This document shows positions 23,434 to 34,318 of a DNA stretch of 50,903 nucleotides, in pieces; within the stretch, counting starts at the first letter, position 1; every line of letters begins with the position of its first letter. The stretch lies in NCBI GenBank assembly GCA_037447655.1, contig JBBHKE010001627.1, positions 69,386 through 120,288 on the forward strand. The letters run 5' to 3'. Both the position numbers and the translations under genes were made by a program. Below the pieces are notes generated by a model. That model saw only the letters and a program-made list of their open reading frames with translations. It was not told the origin of the DNA and did not search any database. The DNA is from Zygnema cylindricum. Lineage: Eukaryota; Streptophyta; Zygnematophyceae; Zygnematales; Zygnemataceae.

Positions 23434-25157
23434 CTACTTTTTGGAAAGCTTCCAAATGAGTCCTGTTGATACAGGAACAACAAAAAAGGCGGCGGTTTTT
23501 AGCAAGTTTTCCTGCTCCACCGATAAAACGCCTATTCGAGACCAGTCTCCACTATATCTGTACACAAATAACATACATGAAAAGAAAAGTAAAGCATTAA
23601 GAGAGGGAAAACGAGAAAGAAAGTGAGAGGGAGAGGGAGAGGGAGAGGGAGAGGGAGAGGGAGACTGAGAAGAGGGAAATGGAAAGGGAAAGGAAAAGAG
23701 GGAGGCAACTTTCCCTCCAAAGCTGTGAAGTACTAGTACAAAAAAGATCCAATACTTTAATAAAAATTATATGCATTATTATAAATAACACATACGGAAG
23801 GCCATTTACCGGTAAACATAACATAAACATTTGTACCTTAACATTGCGTAACAAAAATAATTGCAAGTTTACCAATCCATTAGTCACTGATAAACAAGTT
23901 ACAAAAAAAATAAATGAACATCTGAATCAAATCCAAGTTGAAGAAAAATAAATAAAAACAAAAACAAACAATTTCTACATAAAGTATCTTTCATCCTACT
24001 TGTTTCATGTACAGCTTTCATGTACAGCGTTAAGTCATTTTAGTTTTTATTTTTTAAGTTCCGGCCTATAAAAACTTCTATCTCATATTTCAATGCATTT
24101 GTTGAATTTGAAAAAAAAGAACTTCGAAAAAAAAGGATTTGAAACATCATGTTGACAGTAAACAGTATTAGTGGATAAATTATAAACCGAAAAGAAGAAA
24201 AAAAAAAAACCTGAATCACAAGAATATTTATATTTCTGATTCTGACAAAGACAAAAGTTAAGTGAAAAACATGCAAAAATCTAGCATACAACTGATTGTC
24301 AGTTTGTTAATTTTCCAATATGGTAATGTGGTAGGGTCTGAGGTGATAGAAAACATAATAGAATAAATACAACTCTTACGCTTTAGAAAAAAAATTAGGT
24401 TCAACATTTTGTATTAAACATTTTATATTTAGTGAAAAACTTTACTTGTTGAAGTGAAATGTAATCCAGAACATAAAAGATTATATATCGATAAAGGTTT
24501 TTGACCTCAATTCATCACTTTTAACTTTTGTTATAACCTCCCCTCATTGAATGGAAAAACTAGATCAGACAAAAATGTCAGAAAACGACAAAAAACTATT
24601 ACTATCAAACATGCCAGGAAAAAAACAAATCACAAAAAAAGAAAATTTGATTTTTTTTTAGAACCTTACCCTGCATCAATAAAGCCAAGAGTCAGAATAA
24701 CGACAAAAACTTGAAACCAAAAAGGTCGTCTCTTGTAGAAGGTTTCTTTTTCAATAGGTAAAGATTCTTCAGCTTCCTTTTGAACCATAGAATTCTCATC
24801 TTCCTTGTTTCCAGATGCAGTTACTAACAGATTTCTTCTATGTCTTATCCCTTTCCTTTCTGCAAAAATTGACTTCTTGTTCAGAAATCCAAATTTATAA
24901 TTACTGAAGTCATCATCAAATTCTGGTACTTTTCCGTCAAAATTTGCGTTTTTTTTCACAACATTTTCGACAGAATTATGGCTCCAGGAAGCAGTTGTAC
25001 GGCGATAACTGCAAATTTTTTGTCGTTTTCTGCTGATTTTCCTATTAAAACCTAAAGGAGGAGCGGAAACTAGGCAAGAAGGCGAAAGGTTGCAACCATA
25101 GTTACTAGTAAATGTCGAAATTTGAAGTGAAGGAAGTTGCAGCAGGAGAGGCGCCAT
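23434..25157 (-). CDS. plastid-targeted two-TM membrane protein with GFIDAG-YSGDWSRIG signature, complete
   Basis: Two exons on the minus strand: 25157-24670 and 23557-23434, joined in phase (GG|A gives Gly) to 612 nt, 203 aa, stop TAG. The start is the ATG at 25157 in a strong context (gccATGg); the reading frame stays open upstream to a GTG, which is not a credible plant start. Residues 1-~60 are Ser/Leu/Arg-rich and look like a chloroplast transit peptide; the middle is poorly conserved. The conserved C-terminus has one hydrophobic segment (FWFQVFVVILTLGFIDAG), a short YSGDWSRIGVLS turn split by the intron, then ENLLKTAAFFVVPVSTGLIW as second segment and a short basic tail. I recall uncharacterised plant plastid proteins (possibly called DUF7887) with this pattern; function unknown. 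The 1112-nt intron has a GAGAGG microsatellite. Exon joining is secure because the signature spans it. Confidence 0.8.
23625..23710 (+). repeat. GAGAGG microsatellite in the plastid-protein intron
   Basis: Purine repeat (gagggagagggagaggg) inside the intron of the minus-strand gene, where it forms a pyrimidine tract ~75-150 nt upstream of the exon 2 acceptor. Confidence 0.85.
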
Positions 25158-25621
25158 GGCTGACAAGAGAGCTTGTAGCAGGCGACTGTATGTCACACCA
25201 GCGTGACACTTGTCTCATTAAAGTCTCCTTTGCTTTCTCCAGCAGTTGGGAGGGAGATCAGGAGATTAACTAAAAAAGTATGGAAGTATAAAAGTAATTC
25301 GTAAAATAAATAATGTACGTAAAAGTATATTACGCCATTTAAAAACATAGATAATTAGATATACTTCTTTAGGTTTCGGAAAAACTCTATTATCCTAAAG
25401 GGGTATACGAATCAGCACGAATGTGGCAATCCCTGGTGGCTACGGATTACGAAAAAAAAATGCAAAAGAAGTTTGAATAAAGTACGAATTAGGTCATTAG
25501 TATAAATGTTTGTCTGCACGTTTTAGTGTTTGGAATTCAAATTTCAAAACAATCTTCGTATTAGGAATTAAGGACAGTTTTCATTTTAGTGCACCTTTGT
25601 TCTAGGGTTTCAAATAGGTAC

Positions 25622-26587
25622 AGTACACCTTGAATCGTTATTAGAGTAGAAGTTTTTTTAGCGTATAGGAATAATTACCGTTATCAACGCTAATTGGGAA
25701 TTTGGAAATTTTCAAAGAAATCGTCTACACTAATTAGGAATTAGGGTTTTTTTTTATTAGTATGCATAAGGGTGATGTTCCATCAGGCGAAAAGTGGCGT
25801 AGTTTACAAAAATCCGCGACTCTCCGTACCAAATCGTACCGCCTATTTTGTTTTTATACGAAAAACAACATTACAAAGAATCTTGCCGATTCTCTCCGAA
25901 GGTCTTGGAGGTAATACTGGCAGTCGGATGTTCATCCACGAGGAGTTCGCTTCACTTTTCTCTGTAACTGTCAACCCACCTCGAGGAGGTGGGTTGGCAG
26001 ATACATAAAAAAAATCCTGACACGCTAGACGATTAAGCTACGTGTCATGATGGCAAACCAACGAAAAATCTTAAGATTTGCACATGACACACTCTTTCCA
26101 AAATACAACCGAAAATAAAAACGAAATTTCGTAACATTCCTTCATCACGCTATTTTCGGTAACTTTTGTTCGTCACACTATTTCTCTCAAAGGTCTTTCT
26201 TTATGTTCGAAAACAGAAACCCTAAAAAATGAGCTGGCGTACAGACGGGCATCTGCAAAAAGTATAAAAGTTTTGTCGTATGATGAATTCGTACGCATGT
26301 ACATGGTACGCAAAAGAAGATTTGAAATTTAGTTTGTCGGTGCTAAAAATCTGAAAGATATTCACTATCAGATCGTAGCTTGCGTGGCGCCAATCAATTT
26401 AGAACACGTGGTTTACAAAGTCTACGTGATGGAACATCAACTTATTCGACCCGATCTGTAGAGTTGGCCGTAGGATTACAAAAACGTATGATAGAACTTC
26501 ACCCTAATTCTATTTGAGAATCTGAATAAAAAGAAAAAGGTACCCGAATCAGCGTTCAATATGCTAATAACGATTCACGGTGTATTG
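25622..26587. mobile_element. TACACCG-terminus element E containing a second inverted-repeat unit
   Basis: Ends CAGTACACCTTGAATCGTTA and TAACGATTCACGGTGTATTG. Inside, 25769-26504 is bounded by AGGGTGATGTTCCATCA and its near inverse TGATAGAACTTCACCCT. That terminus and the following gaaaagtggcgtagtttac resemble the start of the repeat at 26729 (ggggtgaacttccatcaggt). Flanks aaataggta / aaaggata hint at a decayed target duplication. Only short ORFs. Confidence 0.5.
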
Positions 26588-26611
26588 CAAAGGATATTTC
26601 ATATATTTCGT

Positions 26612-27987
26612 GTTTGTGTGGTTCTTTAAGTCTAAATGTTTAAAATTCAAAAGTAGTAGTACTGTGTTTCCGTGGTGCTCATCTATAAGACCGTACGGTT
26701 TTGTACAGTTTCTCTAATTAAAAGAGAGTTGGGGTGAACTTCCATCAGGTGAAAAGTGGGGTTGTTTACTTGAAAAAGTGCAGTTCCGTACAGATTCAGC
26801 TCATTGCCGTACAGGGCCGTATTGTTTTTTTTATATATATAAAACATGACTACTGGAGATTCGTCAAGATTCTCCAAACTTTGGGGCAACAACGTCGACC
26901 GTCCGATTATGAGTTTTCGAGGCAAAAGGTCACTTCGTCTAGTGATTCGCTAGTGTCCTCAAAGAGGACACTAGCCAATCACCGGACGTGTGAAACGTTT
27001 ACGCGTGGAAAGGTCACGAACAAGCCGCGCGCCATCAGACATTTGCCACGCGCCTTCGGACAGGCCGGAATCAAATCCAACGAAAACCACACAAAAAAAT
27101 CTTTGTTGAAGAATGTGCCGTGACGCCTCCTCCACGATCCGCTGACATCTAGAATTTGCGGCGCCACGACGAAACACGAACGGCAAAACAACTACAAAAA
27201 TACAAAACACGAACGTACGAATTGTACATCCACGTAAATTTAATTTTGCGGCTGGATGTACAGATACAAGTTTAGATATTGTGCTTTTGGAATCTTTGAC
27301 TGCTCCTCGTCATAACAGAAACATACGTGCATCCAATCGAAAGAAAGCACGTACACGATAGATTCCATTGCTGACACGACATGATGGAGAAGTTGCAATT
27401 TTGTGTCCTCCATTGGACTACAGAATACAGGAAGCCTCTAGATAGTTGTTAACTAGCCCACTTTAACCCACAACCACTGCTGCCTAAAAAGTCACACTGA
27501 CAATTTGACTGCACCCCTCTGCAGCGTGGACTCCCCTGAGTCCGTAGCAAAAAGAATCACTGAAAACGGCCAACTAGCTGATTAGTTATGAGGCTGTAAA
27601 AATGCCAATTTGTACAAACTCTCAAAGGGAGAGGTGACTGCCTACCAAAATTTTCTAAGTCTTGATTTCCTCTAATAACTTCTATCTATTGAAGTACGGA
27701 CCAATCAGATTACTGTACCGTACCAAAAAGTACTACTGCCAGTGTACCTTTTGTACGACCTATGTACGACAAGACTATTAAGCGGACGCGTGTCTCATTT
27801 TCACTCGTCCGTACATTCCTCGGAATTCCTATGACTGAATGTCATCTCTCCACGTGGCTCCAGGTCATGCCACGTCACTAAACGCCAAAGTGACTACTCC
27901 GGGATTTCGGCGATGATGTGCGCCGTTGGATTTGCAGCGAGACGCAATCTTGGCCGTAATAAATACTTGCGCGATATTTGTTTCGTT
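26612..27987. repeat. 1.38-kb tandem duplication, copy 1
   Basis: Starts gtttgtgtggttctttaagt and ends ggccgtaataaatacttgcg..tttcgtt. The next copy begins at 27988 with the same gtttgtgtgg. Identity is high by eye throughout. No convincing coding sequence. Contains a perfect 12-bp stem hairpin at 26949-26975. Confidence 0.88.
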
Positions 27988-28772
27988 GTTTGTGTGGTTC
28001 TTTAAGTCTAAATGTTTAAAATTCAAAAGTAGTAGTACTGTGTTTCCGTGGTGCTCATCTATAAGACCGTACGGTTTTGTACAGTTTCTCTAATTAAAAG
28101 AGAGTTGGGGTGAACTTCCATCAGGTGAAAAGTGGGGTTGTTTACTTGAAAAAGTGCAGTTCCGTACAGATCCAACTCGTTGCCGTACAGGGCCATATTG
28201 TTTTTTTTATATATATATAAAACATGACTACTGGAGATTCGTCAAGATTCTCCAAAATTTTGGGCAACAACGTCGACCGTCCGATTATGAGTTTCCGAAG
28301 CAAAAGGTCACTTCGTCTAGTGATTCGCTAGTGTCCTCAGGGAGGACACTAGCCAATCACCGGACGTGTAAAACGTTTACGCGTGGAAAGGTCACGTACG
28401 AGCCGCGCGCCATCAGACATTTGCCACGCGCCTTCGGACAGGCGGGAATCAAATCCAACGAAAACCACAAAAAAAAATCTTTGTTGAAAAATGTGCCGTG
28501 ACGCCTCCTCCACGATCCGCTGAAATCCGAAATTTGCGGCGACACGACGAAACACGAACGACAAAACAACTACAAAAATACAAAGCACGAACGTACCAAT
28601 TGTACATCCAGGTAATTTAATTTTGCGGTTGGAAGTACGGATACAAGTTTATATATTGTGCTTTTGGAATCTTTGACTGCTCGTCGTCATAAGAGAAACA
28701 TACGTGCATCCAATCGAAAGAAAGCACGTACACGATAGATTCCATTGTTGACATGACATGATGGAGAAGTGA

Positions 28773-29036
28773 ACGAAGTATTACTGCCAGTAAACATTTT
28801 CGTACGATTATTGTCGCCTCATGATGGAGAAGTGGCCTTACTCTAAGTTAAGATGGTATTCATTTATTATGACTCAACAACATTGTACCATTTATATAAT
28901 TTTCGAGAATTCCTTCCAATTACTGAAACAATGCAATACACTGCACCTGGACCAAAACCCTAATATACAATAAACCATAGTTCAAAAGTAGGCTTTTCTA
29001 TTGTAGGCCTTTTGTAGGCGCCTTTATCGTTAGTTG
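28773..29036. repeat. 264-bp dispersed repeat Y, copy 1
   Basis: From gaacgaagtattactgcc to tttatcgttagttg; a close copy lies at 30413-30677 in the same orientation. It forms one side of the insertion that splits the second 1.38-kb unit. Confidence 0.85.
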
Positions 29037-29290
29037 AAGTTCTTGGCAGCCATGTTTATGTCTTCCCACATTTGAACATCGTTCTCCACTGTCTTCACGG
29101 CCGCCGCTCCTGGTGCCATGGCAATAGGGGTGAGGGGTGTCTCCTTCCCTTTCCCCTTTTCGGACACACTGCTGTCCCCATCATCTGCCTCCTCCGCGGA
29201 AGCAGTCGCTGCTGCAGAAAACCTTACTCCTCCAAATCCTGGCGGAGTTCCCGAAGGTGGACGTTTCACTTGTCCACTGACGATACCCCA
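29030..29290 (-). pseudogene. coding-like 3' fragment captured in a repeat (unknown protein)
   Basis: A minus-strand open frame after TAG (about 29292) to TAA at 29030 is more GC-rich than its surroundings and reads RPPSGTPPGFGGVRF, then an Ala/Asp/Glu/Ser-rich middle, then VENDVQMWEDINMAAKNFN. There is no ATG at its start (the frame begins at a GTG context), so it looks like a terminal exon or a fragment. It sits inside the insertion interrupting the tandem duplication, next to repeat Y. I do not recognise the parent gene. NDVQM also appears in the repeat protein at 39176-39871. Confidence 0.45.
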
Positions 29291-30129
29291 CTATCGTTTT
29301 TCACACAAAGCTCCCATCATCATGGCTTCCCAATAGATGAACCCATATCCATTGAAAGTGGGCACCCTAGAGGGTGGGCCCATAACCTGCAATTCTGTGT
29401 CCTCCATTGGACTACAGAATACAAGAAGCCTCTAGATAGTTGTTAACTAGCCCACTTTAACCCACAGCCACTGCTGCCCAAAAAGCCACATTGACAATTT
29501 GACTGCATCCCTCTGCAGCGTGGACTCCCCTGAGTTCGTAGCAAAAAGATTCACTGAAAACGGCCAACCAGCCGATTAGTTATGAGGCATTAAAAATGCG
29601 AATTTGTACAAACTCTTAAAGGGAGAGGTGACTGCCTACTAAAATTTTCTAAGTCCTGATTTCCTCTAATAACTTCTATCTACTGAAGTACGGACTAATC
29701 AGATTACTGTACCGTACCAAAAAGTTCTACTGCCGGTGTACCTTTTGTACGGCCTATGTACGACAGGACTATTAAGCGGACGCGTGTCTCATTTTCACTC
29801 GTCCGTACATTCCTCGGAATTCCTATGACCGAATGTCATCTCTCCACGTGGCTCTAAGTCATGCCACGTCACTAAACGCCAAAGTGACTACTCCGGGATT
29901 TTGGCGATGATGTGCGCCGTTGGATTTGCAGCGAGACGCAATCTTGGCCGTAATAAATACTTGCTTGATATTTGTTTCGTTGTCGAAACAAAATGCGTGG
30001 TATCCGTTTTGAATTGGTACATTTATAAAACTGTAACCATGTGCGCCGTACACAGTTTTAGTTAAACTGATTTGCTCCTTCCTAAGTATATATATATCTA
30101 TCACATACTATAACATTTAGCATTGGTCC

Positions 30130-30210
30130 TAGTCTAGTAGGATAAAGCTGACCGCCATCGGCCAGCTTGACGAACCGCAGGTACCGGGATCAAATCCTGG
30201 GCCCGTCAGG
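30130..30210 (+). other. tRNA-like/SINE-like segment with Pol III A and B box matches
   Basis: TAGTCTAGTAGG (30130-30141) fits an A box and GATCAAATC (30188-30196) fits a B box. CCGGG-ATCAAAT-CCTGG can fold as a 5-bp T arm. The acceptor ends do not pair convincingly, so it is not a functional tRNA gene; a tRNA-derived SINE or tRNA relic is likelier. Confidence 0.4.
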
Positions 30211-30412
30211 TATATTTTTAGTAGCCTTAAAAATATCTGCCTGTTGAACTAAGGCAACCATGGATCAACCACTCTCTCTATCCTTCAGGGACTACAACAA
30301 GTATGGGGGCTAGAGACAGGAGGTGTAGGCAGGCTGTCTGTCCTTTTTCTTTTTCTTTTATACTAACATTTTAAACCTAGAAAATACTCAGGAAATCTAT
30401 TAATTTCAACAG

Positions 30413-30677
30413 AAGTGAACGAAGTATTATTGCCAGTAATTGTTTTCGTACGATTATTGTCGGCTCATGATGGAGAATTGGCCTTACTCTAAGTTAAGAT
30501 GGTATTCATTTATTATGACTCAACAACATTGTACCATTTATATGAATTTCGGGAATTCCTTCCAATTAGTGAAACAATGCAATACACTAGACCTGGACCA
30601 AAACCCTACTATACAATAAACCATAGTTCAAAATTAGGCTTTTCTATTGTAGGCCTTTTGTAGGCGCCTTTATCGTA
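30413..30677. repeat. 264-bp dispersed repeat Y, copy 2
   Basis: Close direct copy of 28773-29036; differs at scattered bases and continues into a 93-bp tandem repeat where copy 1 continues into the coding-like fragment. Confidence 0.85.
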
Positions 30678-30857
30678 AGTTGTGTTATGGGCTTTTCATG
30701 TGATCTTCTTAAATCGCTACTTTGATGAGCGACCGTTTGATCGTCCAAATCTGACGATAGTCCTATCGTAAGTTGTGTTATGGGCTTTTCATGTGATCTT
30801 CTTAGATCGCTTCTTTGATCAGCGACCATCCGATAGTCCAAATCTGACGGTTTGAAT
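30671..30857. repeat. two tandem copies of a 93-bp unit
   Basis: tatcgtaagttgtgttatgg starts at 30671 and 30764; both run through tcatgtgatcttctta, agcgacc and gtccaaatctgacg. Confidence 0.88.
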
Positions 30858-31164
30858 TAAAAATACCTCAAAACTCACAGAAAAATATTATTTTGTCCGA
30901 ATGTTTTTCAAAATTTAGACATGACGTTTTGTTCTCTATCGATCGATGTGCAACTCAACCCTGTTACTATTTTTTTTCATTTTGCGACCAATACAATATG
31001 GGTATTAAGGTCATAGTTTTGCGTACAATAGGCATATTGTATGGGCCTACTTTCACCTACTTTTGAGGTATGCAATAAACCCTGATACACACAAATAAAT
31101 ATAAATATACATATACATGATACATAGTGTTCACAAATATTATACATACATCTACATAAGACTC

Positions 31165-31728
31165 TTGTATTTTGCCTTTTGCTTTATTTGCCTTTTTTTT
31201 TGCTTTCCTTTTTCCATCGCTTTTTTGCAATCATTCGAAAATATAGATATAATCGGAAAAAATGTTTTTATTCGGAAAAATACTTTCACCGGTCATTTTC
31301 TCATCTTCTCTCACATTCAATTTCCAATTTACAAAACAATAGAGTTTGTAATCAACTTTGTATGAATAAATCATTTATACCTTTGATAAGATCGTTACGT
31401 AACCGATAAAAATAAACCATAAAACAAAGATATTGAAAATGTTAAAACTTTTTAGTGTGACAAAAAACATCATGTTCTAATACCAAAAAATACTAACTAG
31501 AGAAAAAAGAAACGAAGTTAACGAATGATCCTTGGTTTTCATCCATTAATCTCCGATTAAATTTAACTACTTCCTAATCTATCGAGATGAAAAACAAATT
31601 GTACTAAACATATGTACTTGCTAAATATTTCTTGCTTAAATTGATTTTTACACTCTTCAAAGGTAAAAAAATTGCTACCTCAAAGTAAAAATTGACTATT
31701 GAAATACTAAAAAGAAAAACTTCTCTCC
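31165..31728. repeat. ~560-bp dispersed repeat Z, copy 1
   Basis: Begins ttgtattttgcctt and ends aaaacttctctcc. Direct-orientation copy at 46016-46576. Shared landmarks: attcggaaaaatactttcac, acctttgataagatcgtta, aacgaagttaacgaatgat. No coding. Confidence 0.85.
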
Positions 31729-32330
31729 AACTTTGTAAATGTTAGTTGTATGCAAGTATGGCGTCTACATATAAGCTTTTTTTGTCCAATTGATCATTTG
31801 GGCACGAATGTCTGACCCTTTCAGGCATCCATTTCGTTTTTGGGTTTATTTTGGTTCACAATTTAGGAACATTTTTGTGTTTGTGTAAGCAAATCAAAGC
31901 AACATTTGACATAAAAATTTGTTCAAAGTTTTATCTGATAAAAAATTGTTGGATGATGCATGGGATATTACAATGGGTGGTTCCACAAGGAAGACATCGA
32001 GCAACTTTTAAAAGACTGACTTTTAGAAAACGAGCGAGGTGTGGATGTGACAAAATATGTGGAAGGAGAGCGTGAGACACTTAATAGGGAGGGAATCGCA
32101 TGTTAGTGTCTGGTGATTGGTTCTCGATAGCGTTCTTCTCTTTTTGGAGAGAATGTGTTGAGTTGTTTTATTTTATTTTACGATTTTCATGTGTCAATAT
32201 AATTCTCTGCCTCACAAGTGCCAAAAATTTGTCATAGATTATGGCTTTATGGTTGCATTCTTTAATATAGCAAGCATCCTCTTGGATGGAAACTTGTGTG
32301 CAACAATTGATCCAAAGGGTAAAAATTTGC

Positions 32331-32542
32331 AGAGTACACCGCGAATCGCTATAAGTGTATTCTAATTTGGTGTTTTTTTTTTCTAAACATAAAAAGTATT
32401 AATAATACTACTTTTTCATTCACAAAATGAATTTGGTAAACGGTTGAAAATATTTTACTCGAGCCTAAATTGGAAATTATAACACTAAATTAAACCCCAC
32501 CCTATGCATCTCTTAACGGTAATAGCGATCCTGATGTACTCT
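32331..32542. mobile_element. short TACACCG-terminus MITE in the NO66 a-b intron
   Basis: 212 bp. Left end AGAGTACACCGCGAATCGCT, right end AGCGATCCTGATGTACTCT (inverted, several mismatches). AT-rich interior without ORF. Same family as 1113, 4827, 9437 and 25622. Confidence 0.65.
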
Positions 32543-33580
32543 GAGGTTTTGCATGTATGACAAAATGATTAATGCAATTCATAAACTGGATTCTACCTTG
32601 GGAGCTAAGTTGTGATTGGAATGATTTAAGGTAGGAGTAAGTATTTCCCGTCTCCGTGGTGGCGAATGGTGGCCTTAGTTTTTAAACTAGATTTTGGACT
32701 GATGTTTAGGAGGTTATTTTGTAATATTTGTGGTGTAAAACGCACTTTCATATGCCATTTTCTTTCATTATTAACTCCATAAGGTTTTATTTGTTGTTGT
32801 TGTTTGCTCATCTTGTATGTTGTCACTCATTTTGAAAGGTTGTCTTATGGTTATAGCCAACTTGTACCATGATAGGAAATTATCTGAAATGTTAGATTTT
32901 TTTTTAGGCGTGGGTTGCTCTGGTATGGCACATTCTTGGATATTTTCCTTTAGAGTATAATAATTTTGTTAAAGGATTTGGTTTTCCTCTTCAGATGCGA
33001 ATGAGGTTTGGGAAAAGTATAGGAAGGATGCTAGTCTTTCATCCACAGCGTTGGAGTGATCCACTTTGGCTCATGCTCTCGACACCGGAGAGGCATTTGA
33101 GGTATTCTAATAATATTTTTGAACCTTAAAACGTTTGTTTTTTCATGACTTAGTTGTGAACTTTGTTAGGTTTATGAAGATGGCGGTTTCATTTAGGACG
33201 AGCTTGGATTGAAGAGATGATCTCTAGTTACCAAATAATTTCTATAACGGTGTACTCCAATATTTTATTTCAAATGATTTTTACATCCGAGATTGTTTGT
33301 TTTGTTCAATTCTGCGTTTGTGCATATCACTATTTATTTTTTTAAAATTTGTTTTTGCAGGTTGTAATGCCTATTTGACACCTAAAGGATTCTAGGGCTT
33401 CAGTCCCCATAATGATTATATTGAAGCCTTCATTTTACAAACTGAAGGAAATAAGCATTGACGCTTATACCCTCCTTGTAGTCTAAAAGATGTGCTACCC
33501 CGTTTTTCAAGCCCTAGTTTTTTGCGGGAGGAGATTGGAAAACCTATTTTGGAGGTGGACCTTGAGCTAGGCGATATCCT

Positions 33581-33748
33581 GTATGTATTTGTCTCTCATC
33601 TTATGTCATTTTCCTAAAGCATTTGCTCGCCGACAACAGTTAACTTTTCTTTGCTCAGTAGGTAGTATGGTTTTGTCTCTCATTTTATGTCTTTTTCCTA
33701 AAGCATTTGCTAGCCGACAATCGTTATCTTTTCTTTGCTTAGTAAGTT
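33581..33748 (+). repeat. tandem duplication starting at the NO66 exon c donor
   Basis: Copy 1 begins at the donor (gtatgtatttgtctctcat), copy 2 at 33662 (gtagtatggttttgtctctc). Both continue through cctaaagcatttgct, gccgacaa and ttttctttgct; period ~81-86 bp. Confidence 0.85.
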
Positions 33749-33852
33749 TCTTTGCTAAATAGGTTAATCGGGGGTAGGTCAATCGTGCGACAGTGATGTC
33801 AGCAATTGAATGTTTTTCGAATCCAGAGTACGAACACTAAAACTCTTTTGGT

Positions 33853-34318
33853 ATTTGAAATTGGGATTTGGGCAATGGGAGTCGAGAACTGGAAATAGGA
33901 AATTGGAATATTAGTTTATTGAGGATTGGAGATTTTGGTTAAGTAATTTATCAGGAGTCGAGAATTGAAAATCGGGAATATTGACATATTGGTTTATTGG
34001 GAATTGGGAATTAGGAATTGGCAATGATGGTTTATTGAGAAACGGGAATTGGGAATATCGGTTTTGGGGGAATGTTGTCTTATTGAGAATTCGGAATTGA
34101 AAATGGTTTTTTATGAGGAATTGTGTGTTATTGGGACTGTTGGTTATTAAGAACCGAGGATTGGGAATGTTGGTTTTTTAAGAATTGAAAAATGGGTCTG
34201 TCGGTTATTAGAAACTGATAATCAGGAATGTTGGTTTATTCTGGAATGGAATCGAGAGTTGGGAATTTGAGGAATCGAGAATTGAGAATGTTGGTTTATT
34301 TTGGGGAAATTTGAAATG
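33853..34318 (+). repeat. degenerate GAATTGGGAAT...TTGGTTTATTGA minisatellite in NO66 intron
   Basis: About 460 bp of irregular 25-40 bp units built on gaattgggaatgttggttta, ending just before the exon d acceptor. It occupies most of the intron between exons c and d. Confidence 0.8.

Larger units (their letters stand above)
27988..29985. repeat. 1.38-kb tandem duplication, copy 2, interrupted
   Basis: Same unit as 26612-27987, split after gatggagaagt by about 616 bp (about 28773-29388), then resuming at aattctgtgtcctccattgg. Ends at about 29985 where it diverges into tcgaaacaaaatgcg. The hairpin recurs at 28327-28353 with a changed loop and intact stem. Confidence 0.85.

Noticed and set aside
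24670-25196. Longer N-terminus for the plastid protein starting at 25196
   Set aside because: The codon there is GTG, not ATG. The first ATG (25157) has a strong context and gives a normal transit peptide.
26734-28588. Pairs of 70-129 codon ORFs in both 1.38-kb copies
   Set aside because: Present in both copies only because the DNA is duplicated; no domain, no shared start context, and overlapping frames on both strands.
30130-30210. Functional tRNA gene
   Set aside because: Acceptor stem and anticodon arm cannot be formed convincingly.
33393-33461. Stop codons in NO66 as evidence for a variant genetic code (TAG=Gln, TGA=Trp)
   Set aside because: NF-YC and the plastid protein end with TAG and TRAPPC13 with TGA at family-expected ends, and NO66 also carries a frameshift.
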